DNA of 64,000 nt from Alphaproteobacteria bacterium (GTDB lineage Bacteria; Pseudomonadota; Alphaproteobacteria; Micavibrionales; Micavibrionaceae). Where the stretch lies: the NCBI GenBank assembly GCA_020848095.1, contig JADLAT010000015.1, forward strand, positions 62,001-126,000, read 5' to 3'. The position numbers and the translations under genes are program-made. Positions 1-9,290 of this stretch are shown here, in pieces (within the stretch, counting starts at the first letter, position 1; each line of letters opens with the position of its first letter). The notes under the pieces are model-generated. The model worked only from the letters and a program-made list of their open reading frames with translations. It did not search any database and was not told the origin of the DNA.

Positions 1-1647
1 ATTTGCATCCATCGCCGGTAAAAATTTGTTTGTTATAGGGTATCTGCGGTCACGGCCAAATGCGCGCGAGGATACCTTTACGCCGGGCGCGCCTTGGCGG
101 CGCTTATACTCGTTGCGACAAAGCATGTTCCATATCTTTTTTATGATAGCCGGATCATGTCCGCGTGCGGCAACTTCCTCCACGCTCATTTCTCCCTCGA
201 TCAACCCGGCCAGAATATCATCCAGAAAAGGGTAGGGCGGGAGTGAATCGCGGTCACGCTGGTTGTCGCGCAACTCGGCGGAAGGCTCCTTTGACAAAAT
301 TTTCTGCGGTATAACGGTTTTTTCCCGGTTTCTCCATACGCAAAGCGGGTAAACCTCACTCTTGTAAAGATCCTTTAAGACATCAAAGCCGCCGCACATA
401 TCGCCGTATAACGTGGCGTATCCGGTGGCCAGTTCCGATTTATTACCGGTGGAGAGGAGCAATTCGCCAGACATATTTGATAGGGACATTAAAATAGCGC
501 CACGGGCTCGCGATTGCATATTCTCATGCGCGAGCGCCTTAAGGGAGGGGATCGTTCTCTCGAAGGCCGTCATGATCTCGCTTATGGAAATAACTTCATA
601 ATGCACCCCCAGAAGTTCTGCGCATTCCTGCGCATCTTCGAGCGAGGCCTGTGAGGTAAACCGCGAGGGCATCATGATGCAGCGCACATTCTCTGGTCCC
701 AGTGCATCTGCGGCGATGGTCGCTGTCAGGGCGCTGTCGATTCCCCCGGACAGACCAAGAAGGACGCGGGTGAAATTATTCTTGCGCGCATAATCACTAA
801 GGCCGGTGGTCAGAGCGCGATAGGTAAGTCCTAGCGGTTCCAGCGCCTGAACGGGGCGCCCCTGCGTTATTTTAAAACGCCCGTTTCCTGCGGTGAGGTT
901 GATTATTTCTTCTTCAAAGGCGGGGGCTGTATATTGAATATCGCCCGCTGCGCTCCTTACCAGCGACCGTCCGTCAAAAACCAGATCATCCTGTCCGCCA
1001 ACCATATTGAGATAAATTACGCCGGTTTGCGGCACATCCTGAGTTTGCATAAGCATGGCTTCGCGCTCGGCCTGTTTATTTTCTGTATAGGGGCTGGCAT
1101 TGATGATCAGCATAAAATCAGGGTTTTGCCGCAGGGTTTCGTGGTAAAGCTTGAGATTCCAGACATCCTCACAAATCATCAGGCCAATTTTATGATCGCG
1201 GAAGGAAATCGTTCCGGTTTTCGTGCCGGAGGTAAAAACCCGCATTTCATCAAAAACACCATAGGTGGGCAGGGTTTGTTTGGCATGTATATGGCGAATC
1301 TGGCCATTTTCAATTAACAGGGCGGCATTGAATGTTTTTTTTGTTGCGCCTTGATGGGGCTCGCTTTCTATTTCCATACGCCACGGCGCGGGGATAAGGG
1401 CGGCGCTGGAGAAACGCAAACTGTGTTCGCATAGCGCTGTAACAGCGTCCTCTACGGCATCCAGAAAGGAAGGCTTCATCACGAGGTCTTCGGGAGGATA
1501 GCCGCACAGGAAAAGTTCCGGAAAGACAACCAGATCTGTTTCAGCGTCATTACCCGCCCAAACTTCAAGGATTTTAGCCTTGTTGCCCTCAATATCGCCA
1601 ACGGTGGGATTGAGCTGGCCTAAGGTTATGCGCAGATTTTTGCTCAT
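1..1647 (-). CDS. nadE: Glutamine-dependent NAD+ synthetase (C-terminus cut by window edge)
   Basis: Makes NAD+ from nicotinic acid adenine dinucleotide, ATP and glutamine in the cytoplasm. The reading frame begins at the ATG at 1647 (MSKNLRITLGQLNPTVGD) and stays open to base 1. The N-terminal half is a carbon-nitrogen hydrolase (glutaminase) domain, with PELFLCGYPPEDL, a Lys region before YGVFDE, and the catalytic Cys in LMICEDVWN near residue 158. The C-terminal half is an ATP-pyrophosphatase with the P-loop LGLSGGIDSALTA near residue 294. The last visible stretch (FGRDRRYPITNKF) resembles the family C-terminus, so probably only a few residues are missing. The start lies 3 bases after the aroG stop, so the two are cotranscribed. 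Confidence 0.95.
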   Translation of the reverse strand, partial: MSKNLRITLGQLNPTVGDIEGNKAKILEVWAGNDAETDLVVFPELFLCGYPPEDLVMKPSFLDAVEDAVTALCEHSLRFSSAALIPAPWRMEIESEPHQGATKKTFNAALLIENGQIRHIHAKQTLPTYGVFDEMRVFTSGTKTGTISFRDHKIGLMICEDVWNLKLYHETLRQNPDFMLIINASPYTENKQAEREAMLMQTQDVPQTGVIYLNMVGGQDDLVFDGRSLVRSAAGDIQYTAPAFEEEIINLTAGNGRFKITQGRPVQALEPLGLTYRALTTGLSDYARKNNFTRVLLGLSGGIDSALTATIAADALGPENVRCIMMPSRFTSQASLEDAQECAELLGVHYEVISISEIMTAFERTIPSLKALAHENMQSRARGAILMSLSNMSGELLLSTGNKSELATGYATLYGDMCGGFDVLKDLYKSEVYPLCVWRNREKTVIPQKILSKEPSAELRDNQRDRDSLPPYPFLDDILAGLIEGEMSVEEVAARGHDPAIIKKIWNMLCRNEYKRRQGAPGVKVSSRAFGRDRRYPITNKFLPAMDAN

Positions 1648-1650
1648 TGT

Positions 1651-3042
1651 TTACTCCGCTGCCGCTACGGGGCGGGTTTTAAGCGTTTTAAATTGCCGCG
1701 CTTCTTTTAATTCGTCGGCGACCAGAAAAGCAAGCTCCAGCGCCTGATTGGCGTTCAGGCGGGGATCACAGGCCGTGTGATAACGGCTGGAGAGATCCTC
1801 ATCCCCGATTTCATGCGCTCCACCAACGCATTCGGTGACATTCTCTCCCGTCATCTCAAAGTGAACGCCGCCGGGATGTGTGCCCTCGGTCTGGTGAACC
1901 TTGAAAAATCCACGGACTTCGCTCAGAATATGCTCAAAATTCCGGGTTTTATAGCCAGTTTGTGATTTATACGTATTGCCATGCATAGGATCGCAAGCCC
2001 AGACGACACTGCGGCCTTCTTCCTTGATTCTGCGCACCAGCGGAGAGAGTTTGGTTTCTACCTGTTCATGTCCCATTCGGGCGATGAGGGTCAGGCGTCC
2101 CGGCGTATTTTCAGGATTCAATACATCAATCAGCCGCACCAGCTCATCGGGCTGCATAGCGGGGGAAACTTTAAGGCCCAGCGGGTTTTTAATGCCGCGG
2201 ATGAATTCAATCTGTGCGTGGTCTTCCTGATGCGTTCGTGCGCCAACCCAGAGCATATGCGCGGAGGTGTCATACCAATCACCGGTCAGGCTGTCCGTAC
2301 GGGTCATGGCCTGCTCATAGCTCAAATGCAGAGCTTCGTGAGACGTGTAGAAGTCAACTTGCGATATGGCAGGCAGCGTGGCAGAGGTCACCCCGCAGGC
2401 AGTCATAAAGCGCAATGCGTCATCAATCCGGCCTGCTAAATCTTCGTAACGGTCTTTTAGGGGGCTATCGGATACAAAATCCAGATTCCAGCCGTTAACA
2501 CGGTGAAGATCGGCGTATCCTCCCTTGGCAAAGGCCCGCAGCAGGTTAAGCGTTGATGCGGCCTGGTGGTAGGATTTCAAAAGTCGTTCCGGGTCCGGAT
2601 TGCGGGCCTCGCTTGTAAACTCAAAGGCATTGATGCTGTCCCCCCGGTAGGCGGGCAGCGTAACGCCGTCTATGGTTTCCGTGTCACTGGAGCGGGGTTT
2701 GGCGAATTGTCCGGCAATCCGGCCAACTTTTACGACCGGCAAAGCGCCGCCATAGGTCATAACCACCGCCATTTGCAGGATCACGCGGAAAGTGTCGCGA
2801 ATTTTTGTGGCCGAAAACTCAAGAAAGCTCTCGGCACAATCGCCGCCCTGAAGGAGAAAAGCCTCTCCATTGGCAACACTCGCCAGTGATTTTTGCAAGG
2901 CGCGGGCTTCACCGGAGAAAACAAGCGGCGGCATACCCGCCAGCGCACGCTCTGTGCGGTGGAGCGCGGCCTGATCGACGTATTCCGGCATTTGTTTGAC
3001 GGGTTTTGATCGCCAGCTTGCAGGTGTCCAGTCTTGTGACAT
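1651..3042 (-). CDS. aroG: Class II 3-deoxy-D-arabino-heptulosonate 7-phosphate synthase
   Basis: Condenses phosphoenolpyruvate and erythrose 4-phosphate, the first step of the shikimate pathway. The 463-residue length and [21 protein letters not shown] start are typical of the plant-like class II enzyme. Family segments include [12 protein letters not shown] (near residue 83), [26 protein letters not shown] and [18 protein letters not shown]. It heads a two-gene unit with nadE (3-base gap). A promoter-like site sits at 3102-3130. The symbol is one of several used for this class. Confidence 0.95.
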   Translation of the reverse strand: MSQDWTPASWRSKPVKQMPEYVDQAALHRTERALAGMPPLVFSGEARALQKSLASVANGEAFLLQGGDCAESFLEFSATKIRDTFRVILQMAVVMTYGGALPVVKVGRIAGQFAKPRSSDTETIDGVTLPAYRGDSINAFEFTSEARNPDPERLLKSYHQAASTLNLLRAFAKGGYADLHRVNGWNLDFVSDSPLKDRYEDLAGRIDDALRFMTACGVTSATLPAISQVDFYTSHEALHLSYEQAMTRTDSLTGDWYDTSAHMLWVGARTHQEDHAQIEFIRGIKNPLGLKVSPAMQPDELVRLIDVLNPENTPGRLTLIARMGHEQVETKLSPLVRRIKEEGRSVVWACDPMHGNTYKSQTGYKTRNFEHILSEVRGFFKVHQTEGTHPGGVHFEMTGENVTECVGGAHEIGDEDLSSRYHTACDPRLNANQALELAFLVADELKEARQFKTLKTRPVAAAE

Positions 3043-3101
3043 TTTCTACTTTTCCTATTTCTTTTAAGCGCTTCTTGGTCGTGTACGCAAGAAACCTGAT
3101 T

Positions 3102-3130
3102 TTTATAAAGGATTTGAGCGCTTTTCGCAA
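3102..3130 (-). promoter_or_regulatory. Putative sigma70 promoter for aroG-nadE
   Basis: On the minus strand a TTGCGA -35 (3125-3130) and a TATAAA -10 (3102-3107) are separated by exactly 17 bases. They lie about 60 bases upstream of the aroG ATG. The match is by eye. Confidence 0.5.
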
Positions 3131-3183
3131 AGCCTAACTGCGGCCAATGCCCTCAAATATGGAATGTGTATTTCAAATAATCT

Positions 3184-3211
3184 TTTACAATGGCTCTGTA
3201 CAAGATAGAAT
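3184..3211 (+). promoter_or_regulatory. Putative sigma70 promoter for the HD phosphodiesterase gene
   Basis: TTTACA (3184-3189), a 16-base spacer and TAGAAT (3206-3211) match the sigma70 consensus at 5 of 6 positions in each box. Transcription would begin near 3218, just before the AGGAGAG ribosome-binding site of the gene starting at 3236. Confidence 0.6.
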
Positions 3212-3235
3212 AGAAGAAGTAGAGGAGAGTTTCTT

Positions 3236-4333
3236 GTGAGTATGCTTTGTTTTTCTGACGATGAGGTTACAAAGAACCATCGTTTATCTTTGTTTAGCGA
3301 TGTTCCGGGAGCCTTTGATAATGCCAGCGGCGGCTTTTCATCTTCTGAGGTTAGAGAAACTCTGGTAAAGGTGTCGGCGGCATTCGTTGATGATCTTAAG
3401 AGGCTGGAGCAGGAAAGCTTCCTGTTTAGCGATGACAGCCTCTCTGTGAGAGAGGGGAGTGTGCAGAATGTAGAGGCGCTTTACCGCTGGCAGAGCGAAG
3501 GTGCTATACCCGGGCTGGTCGCTATGTGTCTGCTGGCGTGTGAGCGCTGGGCTTTAACGGATTTTGCCTTAACGCGCCCGGTGATGGTTGCTGCTATCTT
3601 GGGGGAGATACCGAGTAAGCTTCTTTATCACAATAATGATCATCTCCGTAAAGTGCTGCTGCAAACCATTCGTCTGATTTCTGCTCATAATAGGATTTAT
3701 GCCGGTACAGACCGGCTTTTAACAAAGAAACAAATGGCACATCTTCTGATTGCGGCCTGTATTCATGATTTGGGACATGACGGTGCGGGCAGCGCAGGCA
3801 GTCCGGGGCGACTGGAACGGCAATCTTTTGCGCTTGCCCGGCCTTATCTTCTGGCTGCGGGTTTTTCCGAAAAAACGGATCTTGAGGCTCTGGAGATTAT
3901 GCTTTTGGCGACCGATGTTTCACCCTTGGATAACCCTAATAGCCTGATGCGTCAGATGAAGGCGGCGTACACGCACCATTTCGCATCGGAAAAATCAGAC
4001 GCGGATTTTTATCTTTCGAGTGATCTTAGTATTTTGCGTGGCCGCCCTGATCTTTGCCAGATGGCTCTGCTGCTGCATGAGGCGGATATTGCGACATCTG
4101 CGGGGTTGGATTACGGGTTAAGCCAGCATGAAACTGATCTTTACTGCCGGGAAATTGGCGAGAATTACGCCACACCGTCCTTTATTCTGGCGTTTTTTGA
4201 AAAAACATGTGAAAAGCAGTTTCTGAGCGAAGCCGGGCAGCTTCTCTATGCCGATAACATGACTCGAATCCATGAATGTGTGCGGCAGGATGTTATGGCG
4301 GGCAATAAACCTTTCACATCGGGGCTGCGTTAA
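3236..4333 (+). CDS. HD-domain phosphodiesterase (class I cyclic-nucleotide PDE-like)
   Basis: A 365-residue soluble protein. The metal-binding pattern of the HD/PDEase superfamily is visible as YHNNDHLRKV near residue 132 and IHDLGHDG near residue 178. A later Asp lies in the LLLHEADIAT region (near residue 283). The spacing resembles eukaryotic-type 3',5'-cyclic nucleotide phosphodiesterases more than HD-GYP proteins, so hydrolysis of a cyclic nucleotide is likely but the substrate is not readable. GTG at 3236 is chosen because AGGAGAG sits about 7 bases upstream; an in-frame ATG follows at 3242. It has its own promoter and converges on gor with a 5-base gap. Confidence 0.75.
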   Translation: MSMLCFSDDEVTKNHRLSLFSDVPGAFDNASGGFSSSEVRETLVKVSAAFVDDLKRLEQESFLFSDDSLSVREGSVQNVEALYRWQSEGAIPGLVAMCLLACERWALTDFALTRPVMVAAILGEIPSKLLYHNNDHLRKVLLQTIRLISAHNRIYAGTDRLLTKKQMAHLLIAACIHDLGHDGAGSAGSPGRLERQSFALARPYLLAAGFSEKTDLEALEIMLLATDVSPLDNPNSLMRQMKAAYTHHFASEKSDADFYLSSDLSILRGRPDLCQMALLLHEADIATSAGLDYGLSQHETDLYCREIGENYATPSFILAFFEKTCEKQFLSEAGQLLYADNMTRIHECVRQDVMAGNKPFTSGLR

Positions 4334-4338
4334 AAGCG

Positions 4339-5685
4339 CTAGCGCATGGTAACGAATTCCTCAGCCGCTGTCGGATGCATGGGCATGGTACGGTCGAAAT
4401 CGGCTTTCGTCGCTCCGCAGTTCAAAGCCACGGCAAACCCCTGCATGATCTCCGGCGCGTCCATTCCCATCATGTGCAGGCCCAGAATTTTATCGGTTTT
4501 TGCATCAACCACCATTTTCATCAAGGCCCGCTCATCCCGCTGGCTGATTGTATGTTTCATCGGTTTGAAGCTGCTTTTATAAATCTTAACCGCATAGCCT
4601 TTTTCACTAGCTTCTTCTTCGGTCAGGCCAACCGTCGAAAGCGGCGGATTTGAAAAAACGGCCGTAGCAATATTTTCGTAGTTAACCCGCTGCTCCGGAT
4701 TTCCACCAAAAAGGCGATCAGCCAGAACATGACCTTCGCGAATGGCAACGGGAGTCAGGTTATGACGGTTGGCAACATCACCAAGGGCGTAAATATGGCT
4801 TTGTGAGGTTTGATAATCATCGTTAATAACAATTTGCCCCTTTGAAGTCGTTTTCACATCGGCGCATTCAAGGCCAAGGGCGCTCGTATTGGGAATCCGC
4901 CCGATTGCCGCCAGGGCTTTGTCACATTCAATGATGTCCCCGGTTGTGGTGTAAACACTGTAGCGGGGTCCGTTTTTTTCAACTTTTTCTATATCGCACG
5001 CAAGCCGCAGATCAATACCTTGTTTCAGCATTTCTGTACCGAGCGCCTCTCGCAGATCCTGATCAAAGCCACGCAATAATAAATCACCACGATGCAAAAG
5101 GATCACATGCGCACCCAGCCCGTGCAAAATATGTGCAAATTCAACGCCTATATACCCGCCGCCCTGAATAACCACATGCTTTGGCAAGTCCGGCCAGTGA
5201 AAAACATCATCGGATGTGGCCATCAACTCGCCGCCCGGGATACCCGGTATCCGCGGAAGGCCACCCGTGGCAATCAGGAATTTGTCAGCGGTTATGATGT
5301 CATTATTTACGGTAATTTTGTTGGCACTTAAAAAACGTGCAAAACCCCGTATGATTTCAACGCCCGGCTTTTCAAGCGCAGTCTGGTAAATACTGTTTAA
5401 ACGCTCTATTTCCTTGTTTTTGTTGGAAATAAGGGTCTTCCAGCTAAAGTTTATCTTTTCCGGCGGACTCCACCCGTATCCTCGCGAATCCTCGAAATGT
5501 GCGGCATAATCGGAGCCATAGGCGAGAAGTTTTTTAGGCACGCAACCAAGATTAACACAGGTCCCGCCGAGCGCTGCGCCTTCTGCAATGCCAACATGCG
5601 CGCCGTAGGCTGCGGCAATTCGGGCCGACCTCACGCCGCCGGAACCTGCACCGATCACGAAATAATCATAGTGTTTTTCATTCAT
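4339..5685 (-). CDS. gor: Glutathione-disulfide reductase
   Basis: FAD/NADPH-dependent enzyme that regenerates reduced glutathione in the cytoplasm. Visible are the N-terminal FAD-binding GAGSGGVRSAR (residue 12 on), the redox pair GGTCVNLGCVPKK (Cys43/Cys48), a NAD(P)-binding GGGYIGVEFAH, the FAD motif IYALGDVANR, and the C-terminal active-site His in MPMHPTAAEEF. At 448 residues it is the usual length. The ATG at 5685 is chosen over the upstream in-frame ATG at 5703 because it forms an ATGA overlap with the lpxL stop. It is the last gene of the lipid A operon. Confidence 0.93.
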   Translation of the reverse strand: MNEKHYDYFVIGAGSGGVRSARIAAAYGAHVGIAEGAALGGTCVNLGCVPKKLLAYGSDYAAHFEDSRGYGWSPPEKINFSWKTLISNKNKEIERLNSIYQTALEKPGVEIIRGFARFLSANKITVNNDIITADKFLIATGGLPRIPGIPGGELMATSDDVFHWPDLPKHVVIQGGGYIGVEFAHILHGLGAHVILLHRGDLLLRGFDQDLREALGTEMLKQGIDLRLACDIEKVEKNGPRYSVYTTTGDIIECDKALAAIGRIPNTSALGLECADVKTTSKGQIVINDDYQTSQSHIYALGDVANRHNLTPVAIREGHVLADRLFGGNPEQRVNYENIATAVFSNPPLSTVGLTEEEASEKGYAVKIYKSSFKPMKHTISQRDERALMKMVVDAKTDKILGLHMMGMDAPEIMQGFAVALNCGATKADFDRTMPMHPTAAEEFVTMR

Positions 5686-6557
5686 TGTTCTTGTTCTTTC
5701 CATCTTCTATGGAGCCAGAGCCATTGCGCGGGTGTTTCTTTGATCCAGCCCTCCAGCAAATTATGGGCATCAAGGATAACATCTCGGACGGGTCTGGGCG
5801 TTCCATCATTTTCGAATGTTTTGATTTCATCGTAAATAATCAATCTGGATTGTATACCCTGAGTACGAACATTGCGAACGGGGATGAGGGGGCATTCATA
5901 TTTCTGCGCCAATTGGACAAAAAAAGGATTGGTCATAGCGTCATGTCCGAAAAAGGGGACGGACAGCCCCTCATTATATTTTTGATCGATAAGTATTCCT
6001 AAAATCCCGCCATTCTTTACGCACTCCATCATACGTTTGCCGCCGCTGCGCGATTTTGGGTGTGCCTTAAGGCGTCCTCCAAGGCTGCGTGCGCGCATAA
6101 GAATATCAGCACTCCAGCGGTTGTTTGGCGCGCGGTAGCTGGCATCCACCGTGATACCCAGCTGAAGGAGACAGGCGACCGAGTTCACTTCCCAGTTCCC
6201 AAGATGCGCTCCAAAACATATTGCCCCCTTACCGCGGTTGAGTGCTTTTGTAAGGTTTTCTGCTCCTTCGATAGAGGTGTGGCTTTGCCCTAGCCTTTCC
6301 AGATGGGGATATTCGGCAATCACGCGCCCCAGATTTTTCCACATGCCGGTGATAATGGTATTGCGCTCGTCAAGAGAGATGTGCGGAAAGGCCCTCTCCA
6401 GATTACGGTGTGCCTTACGCGAGGCGGCCAGCCGTGGGCCTGTGATGCGGCCTATAAAAGCGCCCGTTGCGGAGGCGCCGCGCACAGGCAAAACACCAAA
6501 AATAAAGAAAATGGCCTTAAGAAAAACAGCTTCCAGAAAATAACGTATGTTTTTCAT
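5682..6557 (-). CDS. lpxL: Lipid A late acyltransferase (LpxL/HtrB family)
   Basis: Transfers an acyl chain from acyl-ACP to Kdo-lipid A on the cytoplasmic face of the inner membrane. The 291-residue protein starts with one hydrophobic anchor (LEAVFLKAIFFIFGVLPV). It carries the family catalytic His/Glu in GAHLGNWEV (His118, Glu123) and the downstream GGILGILIDQKYNEG segment. It overlaps lpxK upstream and gor downstream by ATGA, so the group is translationally coupled. Whether it adds the first (LpxL) or second (LpxM) secondary chain cannot be told. Confidence 0.88.
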   Translation of the reverse strand: MKNIRYFLEAVFLKAIFFIFGVLPVRGASATGAFIGRITGPRLAASRKAHRNLERAFPHISLDERNTIITGMWKNLGRVIAEYPHLERLGQSHTSIEGAENLTKALNRGKGAICFGAHLGNWEVNSVACLLQLGITVDASYRAPNNRWSADILMRARSLGGRLKAHPKSRSGGKRMMECVKNGGILGILIDQKYNEGLSVPFFGHDAMTNPFFVQLAQKYECPLIPVRNVRTQGIQSRLIIYDEIKTFENDGTPRPVRDVILDAHNLLEGWIKETPAQWLWLHRRWKEQEQ

Positions 6558-7564
6558 GATTTTCTGATCATGCTCTCAATCAACCGGGCAAGAAGATCTG
6601 TATTCTCAAAAGCCATTTCTACGTTCACGACATCCACGGTTATATTTTCTGTAGCGGGCAGGCGCATAAAATCTTTTTCCGTTGTGATGAGGCGCGCGTC
6701 CAGCGCTTTAGCCTTCCGGTCCAGCGTAAGCAAATCGTTCTTTGTATAAGGATAATGATCGGCAAATTTTAAGGTTTCTACGAGATTGAGATTGATCGTA
6801 TTTTTAAGAAAACTAAAAAACTTTTCAGGATATCCCAGCCCAGCGAAGGCAAAATAGCGCAAATCCTTATCGGGAAGCACGCTGCCTTTTTGCGGCTTGA
6901 TGTTGGCTTTTATGATCGGTTTATCTGTGGGCAGAATTCCCGTCAGGCCGCGCACATCCTCCCCGATCAGGATAAACCCATCGGCATTTTCCAGCCCCTT
7001 TGTTAATGGCTGGCGCAAAGGACCGGCAGGCAGCATCTTTTGATTGCCAAAGCCCATCTCCCCATTAATAACGATGAGTTTTATGTCTTTGTGGATGCCC
7101 GGATTTTGCAGTCCATCATCCATGATGATGAGATCCGCGCCTTTCTCATGCGCAAGCTTCACACCTTTTGCCCTGTCTGTGGAAACGACGGTGGGTGCAT
7201 GTTTGCATAAAATCAAAGGTTCATCGCCAACATCCCATGACGTGTGACGCGTGGCTTCTACCAGAAGAGGCCCGCGCTCTGCGCCGCCATAGCCACGACT
7301 GAGAAAAAAAGGGGTCTTGGCAAGCTCCCGGTCTTTAATGACCTCAAGAATAGCCAGCGCCGCCGGGGTTTTTCCCGTTCCACCGGTGACAAGATTTCCC
7401 AGACATAAAACAGGAATGTCCGAAACATAGGGCGTATTTGAATGCTGGTGGAGGGTATAAAAGAAGTAATACACGCACGAGAACGGCGCGAGCCAGCGTT
7501 CCAGACGGGACGGAGAGGTTCCTGCCTTTATGTACCAGAATTTAGGCGTTTGCAGGAAACTCAT
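6554..7564 (-). CDS. lpxK: Tetraacyldisaccharide 4'-kinase
   Basis: Phosphorylates the 4' position of the tetraacyl disaccharide to form lipid IVA at the inner membrane. The 336-residue protein has an N-terminal hydrophobic segment (LAPFSCVYYFFYTL), then the family P-loop GNLVTGGTGKTP at residues 56-67, followed by the FFLSRGYGG motif and the DLIIMDDGLQNP Walker B-like segment. It overlaps waaA upstream and lpxL downstream by 4 bases each. Confidence 0.93.
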   Translation of the reverse strand: MSFLQTPKFWYIKAGTSPSRLERWLAPFSCVYYFFYTLHQHSNTPYVSDIPVLCLGNLVTGGTGKTPAALAILEVIKDRELAKTPFFLSRGYGGAERGPLLVEATRHTSWDVGDEPLILCKHAPTVVSTDRAKGVKLAHEKGADLIIMDDGLQNPGIHKDIKLIVINGEMGFGNQKMLPAGPLRQPLTKGLENADGFILIGEDVRGLTGILPTDKPIIKANIKPQKGSVLPDKDLRYFAFAGLGYPEKFFSFLKNTINLNLVETLKFADHYPYTKNDLLTLDRKAKALDARLITTEKDFMRLPATENITVDVVNVEMAFENTDLLARLIESMIRKS

Positions 7565-8853
7565 GATGTCGTCTCCGTGGCGGGCGGCAGGCCGATTATC
7601 GGCTCCAAATGCTTTATAACGGCATAAATCACATCTTCTTTTTGTTTTGCAAAATCAAGAGCAGCAGCGCGGCGCTTGGCAAGAAGATCCGGCGTGCTGA
7701 GAAGGCTCAAAAGCTCATCATACAAAGCCCCCTCATCGGTAAGCTTTTTGGCAGCGCCGGCGTCATTCATCTGGTCAAAAATTTCCTGAAGATTTTGTAC
7801 ATGTGGGCCATGCAAAACAGCGCAATCTAGCTGCGCCGCCTCAATTGGGTTGTGTCCGCCGCCGCCATCATCGCTAAACGAGCGACCAATACACGCAATG
7901 GGGGCGATACGATAGAATAGCCCCAGTTCACCAAGGGTGTCGGCAATATAAATATCGGTTTCAGCAGCAGGGGGCGTACGTGTTTCACCGCGCAATTGCA
8001 AGGCAAGCTGTGTACTTTTGAGCGTTGCGGCAATATCCGCTCGGCGTTCGGGGTGACGGGGAATTAAGATGGTCAGAAGATTGGGAAAGGTCTCCTTCAG
8101 ATGCATATGCACCCGCGCGGCCAGTGTTTCTTCTCCCTTATGCGTACTGGCATAAACCCAGCACGGACGACCATCGACCGCATTCTTTACAAGCTCAATG
8201 TCCGCTGGCGTGGTGAGGAGGGGGGTGGCACTGTATTTCAAATTATCCGTAACATGGACATTTACGGCGCCAAGCTGCCGGAAGGCCGTTGCATCAAGGT
8301 CCGTCTGGCACAAGACACTTTGAAATGTTTTAAGAATATTTTCTGCAAAAGAGCGGGTAAATCGCCATTTTCGCAAGGAATCCGGAGAGAGCCGGGCATT
8401 CACCAGAGAGGCCGGAATACGCCGCTTGCGTATTTCTGTCAGCATGCAGGGCCAGAGCTCGGATTCCATCCAGAGAATAAAATCAGGTTCCCAATGGTTT
8501 AAAAAGCGCGCCACCCACGCGGGATGATCAAGAGGGTAAAACTGATGAAAGGCCCGCTGAGGAAGCTTTTTCTCCATAAGAACGGAGGAGGTGAGGGTCC
8601 CTGTCGTCAAAAGAATATGGAGATCTTTATCGCGGTTTAAAAGGCGCTCAATCAAAATGAGAGCCGATTGCGCCTCCCCAACACTGGCAGCATGAATCCA
8701 GCCCAGCCTGCCGGATGGGCGTTTTAAAGCTGTAATGCCTTTGCGCTCGGCAATCCGGTTCGGGTTTTCCTTACCTTTTTTGAGGCGTTGCTTAAGAAAG
8801 GCGCCGAGAATCGGTTCACCGCTGCGCATGAGCGCTTTATAGAGGTTAATCAT
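7561..8853 (-). CDS. waaA: 3-deoxy-D-manno-octulosonic acid (Kdo) transferase
   Basis: Adds Kdo from CMP-Kdo to lipid IVA. The 430-residue GT30-type protein shows GWIHAASVGEAQSAL with the predicted catalytic base Glu60. The C-terminal domain has IPRHPERR and GRSFSDDGGGGHNPIEAAQL, the CMP-Kdo binding part. It is the first gene of the waaA-lpxK-lpxL-gor operon and starts at the ATG at 8853. Confidence 0.93.
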   Translation of the reverse strand: MINLYKALMRSGEPILGAFLKQRLKKGKENPNRIAERKGITALKRPSGRLGWIHAASVGEAQSALILIERLLNRDKDLHILLTTGTLTSSVLMEKKLPQRAFHQFYPLDHPAWVARFLNHWEPDFILWMESELWPCMLTEIRKRRIPASLVNARLSPDSLRKWRFTRSFAENILKTFQSVLCQTDLDATAFRQLGAVNVHVTDNLKYSATPLLTTPADIELVKNAVDGRPCWVYASTHKGEETLAARVHMHLKETFPNLLTILIPRHPERRADIAATLKSTQLALQLRGETRTPPAAETDIYIADTLGELGLFYRIAPIACIGRSFSDDGGGGHNPIEAAQLDCAVLHGPHVQNLQEIFDQMNDAGAAKKLTDEGALYDELLSLLSTPDLLAKRRAAALDFAKQKEDVIYAVIKHLEPIIGLPPATETTS

Positions 8854-8939
8854 TTCCGTCCCATTGTTTTTAAGATCTGCTAACGATCTTTTAGCTCATT
8901 TTAGGGTAGAGTGAAGATATAAGGCTTTAAAGGTCTATT

Positions 8940-9251
8940 TTGCAATGTTTCATATACGAAGGGCGCAAGCTTTTGAAGCGCGTAGGCGAAAATATATCGG
9001 GAGAAAGATTACGAAGGCGCGCTCTGGAAGAGGTGCGTGCGGCCCGGCTCGTTCTTGAAAAGCATCATCCGGAGCTTCTTGAAACCGTTCGGGAATCACT
9101 TAAAAAGGCAGAAAAAGCAAACGCGTGTTCGCAGGGGATAGTGGAAGAAAAGGTGGACCGGAAAAAAAACCTTGAGACGGTTCTGAAGTTTATTGCGCTC
9201 AAGCCACAGTCCGGCGATCTAAAAACGGCGCTGGAAAAGCTTTTATCCTAA
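8940..9251 (+). CDS. Small charged hypothetical protein
   Basis: A 103-residue, highly charged, probably all-helical protein (ERLRRRALEEVRAARLVLEKHH, then ETVRESLKKAEK). It ends in a leucine/lysine helix (DLKTALEKLLS). The only available full-length start is TTG at 8940; an upstream ribosome-binding site is weak. It diverges from waaA with an 86-base gap. I do not recognise the family. The clean amphipathic heptad-like pattern makes it a plausible real gene. Confidence 0.5.
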   Translation: MQCFIYEGRKLLKRVGENISGERLRRRALEEVRAARLVLEKHHPELLETVRESLKKAEKANACSQGIVEEKVDRKKNLETVLKFIALKPQSGDLKTALEKLLS

Positions 9252-9290
9252 AGGCTATGATTTTTCTCAGGTGGCTCTTCTCATCCACGT

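Noticed and set aside
1981-2439. 152-codon plus-strand frame inside aroG
   Set aside because: Opposite a fully supported class II DAHP synthase, and its product has no coherent features.
4332-4346. GCGCTAGCGC palindrome between the HD gene and gor
   Set aside because: Short and without a T run, so it is not called a terminator.
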